NCBI GenBank assembly: GCA_018292915.2
Contig: JACVVK020000312.1
Location: 31,001 to 95,000 of the forward strand
DNA length: 64,000 bases
Source: Batillaria attramentaria
Taxonomy: Eukaryota; Mollusca; Gastropoda; Batillariidae
Reading direction: 5' to 3'
Positions 30,820 through 41,488 of this stretch are shown piece after piece (positions within the stretch are counted from its first letter, which is position 1; each line of letters starts with the position of its first letter). Made by a program: the position numbers and the translations under genes. The notes below the pieces were generated by a model. It ran no database searches. It had not been told where the DNA came from and was given only the letters and a program-made list of their open reading frames with translations.

Positions 30820-32571
30820 GAGAGAGACAGAGAGAGAATCCTTCAGTTATGAAAAAAAAGAATGCCAGGGCCGACAGACTGTATGGTTTGTGTGTTCTGA
30901 ATGTGAATTATATTCCGTTATATTGTTAGATACGTTGTGACATCTGAACATTGCGTATAACCGCCTATTTAGGATGTGTAGTTTGTACATGCCTTCGCTT
31001 AATTAGAAGGTCAAATCGCAAAAGACAGAAAATCAGTCAGAGAAAGATTTGACATGGACAGACACAGACAGACAGACAGACACAGAGAGACGAAAAATTT
31101 AAACGTGTGCTCTGTTACGGGATTTCCCGTTTTTCCAAAATAGTCTGTGACGCCATGTTACGCTCACACATATTACATAGGCATGACATAATCGACTTTT
31201 TCCCCCTCGGCAACGATCGACTCGACAGGACACAGATGCCAACTGATTTGCGCACTGTTTCATCTACAAACGCCTAGCGGTCTGCATCACAAATACAACA
31301 TGAAATACAAGGGTGGGTGGGTGTTTGGGAGTTTAACGTCCCTTTTCCACCACATAAGGTGATATCAAAGACGGGGCAACGATGAAAAAGCCAGCACAAA
31401 TAATTGGCCCCAGCCAGGATTCGAACTCACGACCGGAGCATTGCAAGTCCAACGCTCTACCATTCGGCCACCCCAGTTCCCCATATGAACTACAAACACG
31501 CCACCCCTAGTCCTTAGACTGACACCTGGTGAACTCAAAAAGATACAAGAAAAGACACCGTTTTCAATTTAGCTTCACTTTTTCATCCCCACTCATTGCT
31601 GAAGGCAGTACAAGGGACGGGAATGCAGCTCTTGTGAGCTCTGACATCCAAACGAGGCTTCAAACAAATTCTCATTCTCCTGACTCACTCACACCAAACA
31701 TGCACCTTCCACTCCACAACAATGATTCTGCTATAGCCAAAAAAAAAAAAAATCACTAGTATATAATTATAAGACAACAGGTTTGTGCAACACTCTTTTC
31801 GCGCAATCTAGTTAGGCACCTGCGTCCTTCACAAAATGTCCGTTCTCTTCACAAAAACCCGACCCAACAGTCACTGAGTTCGCCTTTTTTTCAGCCTCTG
31901 CCAATGATTTTCCAACAACAAACTGTCCCCTGTTCGTAACTGAGGGCGAAACGTTGTCATGTAAATGTCGACCACCACAGACAGACCTCACATGGACAAA
32001 ACTTTCTTGGAAGAACCACTCAAGTGGGTCTGACCTGGAAGTCAAGAATGTGAAACGAGAACACAACGGAACACAGTTCACTTGTCAGATGCATCTTGAG
32101 AACGGCGGGACAGTTGACACTGTCTACACTCTGCAAGTGGCTTGTAAGTACCCAAGACATATTTATGAATTAGGGATGGGCAAAAGGTGGAGGGAGTGGG
32201 CGGCTGAGGGCGCGCGCGAGGTTTTGCGAGAGCAGGGAGTGGGACGGCGAAGGAGTGGGGGGGGGGGGGTTGAGAGGAGGGGAGGGAGAAGGGGGTGGGG
32301 GCAGGGAGGGGGGTGGGGGCGGCAGAAGGGAGTAGGGAGAAGTTGGGTACATTCCTATCTAACACGTAGGTTTCACCTGCAGTACGTGAAGACATTGTAA
32401 AGTTTGAATATGTTTGTCAGGCATACAACAACTCCGTGGAATACTTTTCATCGAAAGCACTTTATCCGTGCATCAGAATCACACAGTCGGTGACTTCAGA
32501 CACCTGAAACTACTGTGGTGACTAATTCTTATGTTTAAAGTTGTTTAGTGAAATCAGGGAAGTGAAACAAT

Positions 32572-32628
<57 letters not shown>

Positions 32629-35600
32629 CAGTGCACTCATACGCGTGCTTCTGTTTTGTGACGGAAGCATTCCATTCCATGTGCAATTTGCAATCAATAA
32701 ATCTGCCCTTACGTTCTTTACTGCTTTATATCTGTAGTTTAGCATTTCCAAATTAGAATATAATGTGATTGTACTTGTGCTAACACGTTTGAAATTAACT
32801 AAAGTATCAGTATCATTGACGTTGTCATTTATCTCCTTTCAATCAACCAGACGGACCGTCGGGATCGAATGTGAAAGTGACAGGCCCTTCATCATTCCTG
32901 ACCAATGGTGTCAAGCGGATGACTTTGACGTGTGAAACAGGAGAAGTCAATCCTGTTCCTAAATTCAAGTGGAAAGGGGCTGTTTGTGAAAATGGAAACG
33001 AAGACAGCAAGTGCACCTTTTCACCTCACCCACACGACGATAGTACGACTGTTACATGCGTCGTATCCAGCTTGTATACTAAGCCCTTTACGTTCATCCA
33101 GGCGGACTTTGCTCTCAACCTTAAATGTTAGTATTAGCTTTTAGACCTAGTAATTGCAAGTACATGCTGAAATCTAATCCTTTATGTCTCCAGTTCCGTG
33201 TGGCGTTTCCTAGAAACTGCATCAAATTTTTTCCTGACTATGCTTGCCACTTTGAATTTAGTCTGCATCAGGTCAACTGAAACTGCAAACGTTCATCGAA
33301 AGAAAACAACACACGCACCACCAAACTAACCAACACACCAATAATCAAACCAACCAACAAAGGAACAAAGTTTCCAAGAGGAAAGACTGTATAGATCACC
33401 TTGAAATGCGTGTTGACACAATTATATTTAATAACCGTCAGGATAACTAACCGGATATGTTCATTCCTACGTTTTTCCTCGAGAATTACAATGACCTTGT
33501 CAGTTGTTTTCCAAGAGTGATTTGAATTTTTAAAACTTTTTTCTAACACACACATCTTTGTGTTCTGATATCTAAAGCATGTTTCTATTGACTGTAATTC
33601 CAGATCCGCCATTAAAACCCCCACAACTATCGGGCTATAACACGACATCGAAGATTGTAAAGCCTGACGACTCTCCTAAATGCACTGTGGAAGGTGGCAA
33701 ACCCCTAGTTACCTCTGTGGTCTACAGCTGTTCAAACGACACGCTCCCCGATGAGCAGGACGTCAGAACAGAAATATTCGTCTCCAGTTCACTGACGCTC
33801 GACTCTTCAAGTGTCCAAGAGACTGAAGTGGTGTGCAAGTGTGTGGCAGTGTGGGATCCTCAGCCAGATCTGTACAGCCTCAGCCAGGAGGACACAATTT
33901 ATCTACAGAGTAAGTCTACTTGTGGGTAGTTAAACCAGTCATTGACACTAACAGTCTCTTTAACAACAGTAGGTTTTTGCTGACTTTTAACTCCAAGTGA
34001 TCACTTCAAGGCAACTCTGTTAACTTCACATTAACCCTGATTACTAATAATTTTGAATCTTATGACATTTTCTGAACTGACTGTTTCAGTTACTCTACCT
34101 CCAGCTGTACCTATAAACAGATCTCTTGACTACCCCATTTTCACTTTCACTGTGACTCTCGTTACTTCAATCATCTTAAATGGCAATTGGCAATTCGGTT
34201 CTGCAAATATCCCAATATTCTCTTGAAATCAATTTAATTTGCTGTCGTATTTGAATACATTCCTGGTACGTACATGGAATGCGCACAATTTCTTACAAAC
34301 GCTGTAAAAACCCACATTGTGTATTGTCCTAGTGAGGAAGTCGTGTATTCTCTATAACAATATTGTATGAGCAAGCAGCTACTTCCGTCCGTGTCTGAGG
34401 CCTATAATTTAGGGCTTTGAATATGATAATCGTCACGTTAATCATTGTGTCTATATTATATTCCTTGTATCATTTCTAATGTCGCGTGCACCACTATCAT
34501 TGTTTACGATTTGCGTGTGATCGCGTTAATCAATCGGTTTATTGTTAGAAGGTTTCACGTAATTTTCTGATAAGTACGGAAGACAGCAAAGAAGGGGTAA
34601 CGAGAGAATAAAGGCACAGTTGTTTGTGCCTCCAGCCAGGATTACAACTCATAACCCAAGCATAGAAAGTTCAACTCTCTACTAGCTTGGCTATCCCCAA
34701 CCTTAGTGTTCCTCAGTCTTAAACACATTGAAGGCGAGCAGACGTAATTTGTAGCATCTGTAGACATGGAAATAGAAACATAGCACTACCGGCAAACGAT
34801 AGATCAGACTTTTGCGCAGGGTAAGTTATCGGTTAGTTTGTCCGATAAATCTGCACAGGCAAACATGAGGAATGGAGTCTATGTCCAACCCACTTAAAAT
34901 AATTGACCCCATCAAAACAGACTGTTTCTATCTCCAACCCACTTTCAAAAAATGAAAAACGAAAAGCAAAAAACATTTACTTTCATCAATGACCCATAAA
35001 CGTAGATTAAGTTTGTAGAAAAGTGGTCAAAGTATATTTCTGAATGCATTTCGTCAAAGTTTGCAGGAAGGCTTATTGTGTCAGACACTACCAAGACATA
35101 TCAGCATGAATGGTGATCCTAGCTAGGGACGTGACTGCCATGTTTAGCGGAGATCGAAACACTCCCTTTTGGAAAGTCGATACCATCTGAGTCGACAGAT
35201 AATGCCTTTTTTACCGAGAATAAATCATTAGAGGGATTTCCACTCGTGAAAATAGCATTCGCTGAATCACAGGCACGAAAGGAAATGTGACACTCAGATG
35301 TCCTGTTCATACCTACAATGCCTTTGGGCTTTTCGCCTGACAAATCTTTCACCACCAAAGCCCCAGTGCCGTGACTCGACCAACGTTTACGAATGCAATG
35401 TCATTAAACGATCAACGGTCTGTTTTCATGGGGTCAAACTGCTCGCGTAATAAGCAAAAATAGAACACTTCTTACTTCCTCGTCGCTGCCAGGGAGAGCC
35501 GGGGTGGTAGAGCGTTGGACTTATAATGCTCGGGTCGTGAGTTCGATCCCGGCTGGGGCCAAATATTTGTGCTGGCTTTTTCATCGTTGCCCCGTCTTTG

Positions 35601-37951
35601 ATATCACCCTATATGGTGGAAAAGGACGTTAAACCCCCAAACACCCACCCACCCACTTAAAACATAGTGCACAATCTAATGTATGTCCTTAAATGGATTT
35701 CTGCAACTATCATAAGAGCTCTTTACAGCCTATTGCACGTATAATTACTTTAAATAAACCAGCCAATAAAAGTAGTTTTCTTACTTTACATTCTTCCATA
35801 CAAATAAGCCAGATGGCTGCCCTCTAAAGGCTAGAATTACAACAAAAACAACACCTTCCTAAACAAGGCAGGCAATCACCTACTGACCCCAGAGCAAGGG
35901 ACACTACTCTCGTTAGTAAACACTGGCCGCGAACGGGATCACCGTACAGCGCTGGAAAGAAGCGGTCTTATCACTGTCAGTGCCAGCGCTCTCCATGGGC
36001 TGGTAGTGATACCTAACTGCACACACATGCTCTACATTTGGCAAACGGCCTTATAGAGCTTTGTAAACGGCAGAACTTATTACCAGCATAGAGACTTCAA
36101 CTTTCCTACATAATCGTAGTTGTTTGCCCATGAGTTTATCAATATTCCATCTCTGCTTTTCAGTGTCCTCGGAAGAGATTCCCAACGAACATGATCGACA
36201 GTTGAACAGCGAGACACCGTCCCAGTCTGCTGTGGGAGCAAATGTGGCACCTGTGTTGGTCAGCATCCTAGTTGTCACCATCATCATCATCATCATCATC
36301 ATCTTCGTCATCTTTGTCTTAAGAAGAAGAAGAAAAAGAAGTCAGTCCATAAGAGTTTGGAATCTTGCTCATTTATATTAGCGATTTGTAATAACGGGTT
36401 GAAGTACCCCCCCCCCCCCACACACACACACCTAACATCTCACCCATCCCCCTCCACATATATTCTTCATAGACCCTTTCACCTGAAATATATTAAAACT
36501 GATAACTGACATGATATAAGTAAGAGCTTCATATGCGCTTCAGACATCGGTCGCGGGTCCATTTATTATTATTATTATTATTATTTTCGATCACTTTCTT
36601 GACAAAGCGGACATTTGTGCACCACAGTGGACAAGACTCAGGACAAATATCCTTTTTTTACTGTCAGCCAGGATATTTGTTCTTTTATCACTCCCCCGGA
36701 TATGAAGTTCTGCATATTTAGCGTTACGACAAAAATTCTGAACTGTCCATCCGCTGACAGAATTGTGGAAGCAACCTCTTGTGATTTCGTTTCTGCTTTT
36801 TCCCCCTTTTTGCTAACCGAAGTTTAGAAGATCAGCTCCACATTTTTGTTTCGTTGATTAAAACAAAACAAAACAAAAAGATGATGTGCCGTATGAGACA
36901 TAATGATGTTTTGTTGTCTAATAGTTTTCTTCTGTTTGCTTGCCGTTACGTAGGTTACGAAAAGGACCAGGGACGCTCGCCATTCAAAAGTACACATACC
37001 TTTTCCAACAGCACAGTAATGTTTCTTCTCCCACCCTCTATCGAAGAAAACGATGCCGCCAGCGACAAAGATGATGATGATGCTCATGTACTGAACATCA
37101 AGATGGATCCGGGATATGTATCTGCTGAAGATCTAGACATCCCAGACGTCGTTTCTTCTGGATCTGAAAGTCTGGGGCCGGAAATTCATGTGACTCCCTG
37201 TTTCACCGGTGAAACCTCGGACTACGCCGTTGTGGGCGAAATGACCCCAAGTCAGAAGTGCGTTTCTATCAAAAGAGGTAAGAGTGTGAGGTCTCAACAT
37301 TAGTTAAGAGTTCAGCACACCTGGTTCAAAATTTCTGCGCCTCACAGATAACTATAATTTATTTTGGAACAATTTACATATGAAGCGAGATTCTGATCGA
37401 CAAGTAAATGCAGCCTATCACAGTGCACCAATACCTTAACAGACATACCACAATTGTACAGTGGCGTCGGAACAGGGGAGGGGGGGGGGCAGGGGGTCTC
37501 TCTCTCTCTCTCCCCCTCTCCCCCCACCCGGCCCCACCCCCAGTCACGTGGCTAATCGGTCGAGGTCGTAGAGGATCTAGTGTCATTGGCAGAACTTGGA
37601 GAGGGGAGAACCGGCAACAATAACAACAAAAAAGACAAAATAAAATTAAGTTTGGAGAAACAACTTTGTAGGACGGGGCCGTTCCTCCTTGTTTAAAATC
37701 AAATGTCTCTTGCAGACCCTGGCAGTGGCTACTCCGAAGTTCAAATCCACGACCCTACAGCGAGAGCTGACACCACAGGACCTTCCGCCAAGCCGTGCGA
37801 TGCTGCGGAACCGCCTCTGACCAACACATGCGACCAACCTGTCACGCCTGTTCCCAACTGCCACGCCGACAACCACCAGTTTTCCTTGGAGAGAGTCAGG
37901 GGGCCACTTGGAGACCAGTATACACTAGTCAACAAACTCCAACTTGGATGA
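30609..37951 (+). CDS. IgSF gene 2: A-B-C receptor with ITIM-like tail, complete
   Basis: Exons 30609-30666, 31895-32143, 32851-33126, 33604-33909, 36164-36340, 36954-37277 and 37716-37951 join in frame, all at phase 1. The product has a signal peptide, three Ig-like domains (A, B, C), a short stalk, one transmembrane helix rich in Ile, an RRRRKR stop-transfer segment and a cytoplasmic tail of about 185 residues. The tail has two motifs fitting the ITIM consensus (S-D-Y-A-V-V and S-G-Y-S-E-V) and a third tyrosine motif, Q-Y-T-L-V. A plasma-membrane receptor that could recruit SH2 proteins is inferred from this layout. Ligand and partner are unknown. Confidence 0.85.
30667..31894. other. Gene 2 intron 1
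   Basis: Contains (AC)n at 30745-30818, CAGA repeats near 31060-31085, and a family a SINE (31311-31484). Confidence 0.7.
31311..31484 (-). mobile_element. SINE family a, minus strand, with imperfect target duplication
   Basis: Typical reverse-oriented family a copy. Flanks atgaaatacaa (31300-31310) and atgaactacaa (31485-31495) differ at one base, so this is an older insertion than the 25155 and 51178 copies. Confidence 0.85.
31895..32143 (+). CDS. Gene 2 exon A (A-type Ig)
   Basis: 249 nt, phase 1-1, acceptor gcctttttttcag, donor gtaagtacc. Encodes NCPLFVTEGETLSCKCRPPQ, LSWKNHSSG, REHNGTQFTCQMHLENGG and VYTLQVA. Confidence 0.9.
32144..32850. other. Gene 2 intron 2
   Basis: Contains a strongly purine-rich (G/A) stretch at 32175-32345 and (TG)n at 32576-32626. 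No exon is visible. Confidence 0.65.
32851..33126 (+). CDS. Gene 2 exon B (B-type Ig)
   Basis: 276 nt, phase 1-1, acceptor tttcaatcaaccag, donor gttagtatt. Encodes GPSGSNVKVTGPSSFLTNG, MTLTCETGEVNPVP, WKGAVCENGNEDSKCTFSP and TVTCVVSS. It has the four B-type Cys. Confidence 0.9.
33127..33603. other. Gene 2 intron 3
   Basis: No mobile element or exon recognised; mostly plain AT-rich intron. Confidence 0.5.
33604..33909 (+). CDS. Gene 2 exon C (C-type Ig)
   Basis: 306 nt, phase 1-1, acceptor ttgactgtaattccag, donor gtaagtcta. Encodes PPLKPPQLSGYNTTS, KCTVEGGKPLVTSVVYSC, VSSSLTLDSS and VVCKCVAVWDPQPDLYSL. It aligns over its full length with the gene 1 array exons (GGKPLV, SC, C-x-C-x-A-V-W). 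Confidence 0.9.
33910..36163. other. Gene 2 intron 4
   Basis: About 2.25 kb. It includes a decayed minus-strand family a SINE remnant near 34617-34697 and a better plus-strand copy at 35491-35656. No additional Ig exon was found on either strand. Confidence 0.6.
35491..35656 (+). mobile_element. SINE family a copy with A-box deletion
   Basis: Reads gagccggggtggtagagcgt, missing the seven bases (cgaatgg) found in other copies, so its internal promoter is damaged. Body and tail are as in the family. Confidence 0.82.
36164..36340 (+). CDS. Gene 2 stalk and transmembrane exon
   Basis: 177 nt, phase 1-1, acceptor tctgcttttcag, donor gtcagtcca. Encodes the stalk SSEEIPNEHDRQLNSETPSQ, then a helix (PVLVSILVVT, eight Ile, FVIFVL) and the basic anchor RRRRKR. 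The eight Ile codons are a pure (ATC)8 repeat at 36280-36303. Confidence 0.88.
36341..36953. other. Gene 2 intron 5
   Basis: Contains a poly-C run (36409-36419) and an (ATT)n tract (36563-36585). Nothing else is evident. Confidence 0.55.
36954..37277 (+). CDS. Gene 2 cytoplasmic exon 1
   Basis: 324 nt, phase 1-1, acceptor gccgttacgtag, donor gtaagagtg. Acidic tail with SIEENDAASDKDDDDAHVLN, MDPGYVSAEDL, then ETSDYAVVGEM. S-D-Y-A-V-V fits the ITIM consensus [SIVL]xYxx[IVL]. Related in layout to gene 3 exon 52561-52842. Confidence 0.87.
37278..37715. repeat. Gene 2 last intron with dispersed repeat
   Basis: 37525-37695 is the inverted copy of 19773-19954. A G run (37480-37490) and (TC)n precede it. 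Confidence 0.7.
37716..37951 (+). CDS. Gene 2 cytoplasmic exon 2 and stop
   Basis: Acceptor atgtctcttgcag; begins DPGSGYSEVQIHDP (S-G-Y-S-E-V fits ITIM) and ends GDQYTLVNKLQLG then TGA at 37949-37951. No clear AATAAA was seen within several hundred bases downstream. Confidence 0.87.
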
Positions 37952-38104
37952 TTTTGCTGTAAGAGCCAAGAAATGTGCTGTGGAAATCCTTTTGACACTG
38001 AAAAGGCTAGGGTGTGTATCACCAACAGTGTTTTTTTTTTTTTTTTTTTTTTTTAATTTTTGACACTCAAGTCGTTCCCCTTCTGTTGTATGCTTCAGAA
38101 GTTT

Positions 38105-38432
38105 GAGGATATCAAATGTATACCCAGATTGAAAGAGTGCATCTTTTAGCGTCTAAAAAGTTTCTTTGTGTCTACTGGAACGCCTAACAATATCGTCTAT
38201 CGCGAACTTGGTCGTCACCCACTGCATATTCTGACAAAAACAAGATGTATAAAATACTGGCTAACACTTTGCAAACAACCCGAACACCTGTACTCTAAGA
38301 AAGCTTACCTAATGTTACTAGATATGCACGAACGTGGTAAAGAGACATGGGTTTCACACATCAAGTCTTTACTGTGCTGCAACGGTTTTGGACTTGTTTG
38401 AGTGTGGTAACGCGAAATGGTTCCTGAAAGAG
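38105..38432 (+). mobile_element. LINE C-terminal fragment
   Basis: Plus-strand frame reading NNIVYRELGRHPLHI, RCIKYWLTLCKQPEH and KETWVSHIKSLLCCNGFGLV. The VYxELGRxPL...KYWL pattern is common near the C-terminus of many invertebrate retrotransposon polyproteins. A frame change occurs near 38168, so it is a relic. Confidence 0.65.
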
Positions 38433-39479
38433 TTTACAGATTACAGATTACAGATTACAGTAGCCATGAACATCTCAACACCTTGTGATGGACTGTCTAT
38501 CAGCAATACAGCCCTCAACTCGTCTGTGTTTGTTGACTATAATTTGACGTCATTCCACCTACATTTTGCGTCACACGTCGTCTCAGTGTTCAGACGTTCT
38601 GTCATTCTAATGAGTCCTCTCAGCAACATTGTCAGCTTGTTCCCCCGACTGGAACCATCACTGGTTTCCGTGGAATGGTTACCAGTATTTTTAACATGAG
38701 AGCGTCGAGTCAAAAAGTGACTGTGTTACAGCTAGTACTGGTGTAATTATATCTTTCTGTTCCTCTGCTTTTATAAGGGACGTTTGGCGCAGCTATTCCC
38801 CCCCAGGAAACAGTGCAGCTGTAAGTTTTGTATACTGCCTTGGTTTTTTCCCCTGTGTGCATGAGGTTTGCTTGTTTTTTGTTGTTGTTGTGTTTTTTTA
38901 ATCCCGTGTTCGGGGAACAGGATCTTTAACTTGCACATTTGATATGTATTTATGCGTGTGTGCACTGAAGCAAGACAAGCGCCGTATACAAGTCTGCCCG
39001 TGGAGTTGATTCATTTTTTTTTTTCAATGCAAACTCTCCAACTACGGGATTTGAATCTCAGGCATCTCAGTATCCTCTGGTGGACGTCTGAATCTCCTTA
39101 TCAGGATGACGAAATGAAACTGCAGCAAATCATGTGTATCTATGTGTCTATTTGTATGTGTTAGTCTTAATTCATATATATCGTTGCGGCTCTCATCCCA
39201 AAGATGACCTTTTATTTTATTTGCGATATTTAATGAACAATACTGATTATCATCATGATCTTTGTGCAGTATCTAAAAAGCATCGTGTCACACCTCTGTA
39301 CATGCGTTTACTGTTGTTCATGCTGATATTCCATTTTAAACTTGTGTCAGAAACCTGGGTTCATTCTTAACTCCTCAGTGTCCAAGCATGAATATTCCAG
39401 TTCTGTTTGTAGAGCTGACATTTTCAGTTCAGGAAGAGACTGGCTCCAACGGACCATTTATTTCTGTAGAAACTACTAC

Positions 39480-40140
39480 GCAGCTTGTCTGCTAGTTGAT
39501 CATGAGTCGTATCGATTACTGCAATTCATTGCTTGCTGGTCTGCCCTCTGATGAGGCCCCATGGGCTCGCCTTCACGCGGCGGGGCTGATTTCGCCAAGC
39601 TTGCCCACCCCTTTTGCTCTTTCTTCACTCTTATTTCTGCCTCCCTCGGTCCATTCACCTGTCTTTTGTTCTCCTAAAATCTCCTCCGGGGGGAGGTCAG
39701 TAAGCGGGTGTCTGCTGACCCTTGGTCCAGTGAGACATCTGAGGGTCGTTTCTGAAGGCCGAATTCACTGGATTGCCCCCACCTGGTCTTCAGCCTGGCG
39801 GGCTTTGTTCGCAGCGCCCTAAGACAGCTCTCTCCAACCTTACCTGGATGCTGTTACCTAGACATGTACACCCCTTCTCAGTCATTCAGAGATCTTCTAA
39901 CGAAAAACGTCTTCGGGTGCCTAAGGTTTATACGAAATCTTTCGGCCAGACGGCATTTCAGTCTCAAGCCCTCCCCCCCCCCTCCCACCCCTTTTGTGTG
40001 GAATTCTCATCGGTTGCTTGGCTTCGTAGCTGACGGCCAGCTTAACTGGGAACAACATGTCAACTCTGTGTGCAAAACACTATCTAGAAATCTTGTTTTG
40101 CTATCAAAGTTGAGCCGTGTAGTTGACACAGAACATCGAA
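39480..40140 (+). mobile_element. Decayed LINE RT C-terminal fragments
   Basis: Pieces MSRIDYCNSLLAGLPSDEAP (about 39502-39561) and ADGQLNWEQHVNSVCKTLS with LLSKLSRVVDTEHRKRFF (about 40030-40150) match the region after the RT core in non-LTR elements, but in inverted order, suggesting rearrangement. Followed by a (TCAA)n tract at 40154-40168. Confidence 0.6.
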
Positions 40141-40513
40141 AACGCTTCTTTATCAATCAATCAATCAATACATCTTTATTATCCAAGAGGGAAATTTGGG
40201 TGTGGTGGACAAACAAAAACGGCACTACAATTAAATTAGAGATTTCCATGAATTTAAAAAAAAAAACCAGATTTCTGTGAATTAAAAACAGTCTTGGTAT
40301 TAAGATAGATATAATCTAAAATAACTATTTAAGATTATCATACCAAAAAAAAAGACTTCATCCTCCACACACACTTCATTTTATCACAGTCTGCACCCCC
40401 CCCCCCCTTTCTTCTTTCACTCACATATTAAAACACACTGTGACTATGTCATCCAGACTTGTCTTTTTTTCACCAAAAATTAGAAAAAAAATGTTTTAAG
40501 GAACAGGCCAGAT

Positions 40514-40702
40514 TTATAAAGGCATTTCAATGAAAGCAATACTCAAAACTGAAAACCGGCAAATTTCCCCATCTGGGGTAATTCAGTGACAACAATGGAG
40601 GCACAGAAAGCTTTTCTGAGTAGGCTTAACTAAACGACGGTCCAGATCAACAGGAACATATTCAAGAAAAGCCCAAAGTCTTCCTTTTTCTAATACCACC
40701 TA
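40514..40702 (+). repeat. Dispersed repeat, left copy
   Basis: Shares gaaaaccggc, tttccccatctgggg and aaaagcccaaagtcttcctt with 44823-45003 in the same orientation. Confidence 0.8.
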
Positions 40703-40722
40703 CCCCCCCCCCCCCCCCCCCC

Positions 40723-40765
<43 letters not shown>

Positions 40766-40883
40766 GCGCACACGCACACATCATAGTGCTGATCGAGGTT
40801 AAGGTATACTGTTATTTCTCACTAATAATGTCGTTGTAATTTCGCGATGAGGTGTTTCTGTTCAAACTTCCGAAGTGTATATT

Positions 40884-41488
40884 TGTAGCGACTTGAGTTT
40901 TAATTTTATTTAAACACCGGCATTTGCGGTTAGATTTAGGCAGTTTACTGTAGTTTAGTTTTTGGCATTAGTTTCTTTCTTTTTCTATGAGACCGGGTCA
41001 TACACGGCCCCTATTTACTGTTATTTTTGGTTGCAATGTCTTTTCTGTTGTTTTCCTTTGTTTGCCTAGCACACGAGTATTTTATTCATCGATACGTTTC
41101 CCTTTGTTTGGCTAGGCTGTAGTGCCTCCCTTTCTCCCCACGTGGCCGTGCCTTTGTTTCCCCCTTCCGGCCCATTGTGTAGTTGCGTGACGTCACATGA
41201 CGTTGCCGGATGTACGTTATGTAATCGACCCGCCTATATAAGCCGGGTGGTCCACTAGCCACGGTCTTTCAGTTCGAGTGCCCGTGGCCAGGGAGGACGT
41301 CGCCAGTTTAGTGTCCTGTTCAGTGTAGTTATTTTCTTTGTCGAGCCACACTCGTAGGAGAGACACGTGTTCTGGTTTTCCGCCATCATACTTATGCTCA
41401 TTCTGCACTGTTGTTCCTGGGTGTAAAATTAAACCAACACAAGTCAAAGCGACCACTGCGTTGAGTCCCTTGCCTGCACACGGTTACA
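40884..41488 (+). mobile_element. LTR-like block with TATA box
   Basis: Begins TGTAGCGACTTG and ends CACACGGTTACA, with tatataag near 41235 and an end segment (agcgaccactgcgttgagtc) like that of the insert at 12469-13210. Ends and direct-repeat partner are not proven. Confidence 0.4.

Noticed and set aside
32142..32146. A conserved final Cys after ...LQVA in A exons and ...LNL in B exons
   Set aside because: The TGT is the split codon T plus the GT of the splice donor. After splicing the codon becomes Tyr in most junctions, and the apparent Asp before GPS or PP is likewise a reading of the intron's last G.
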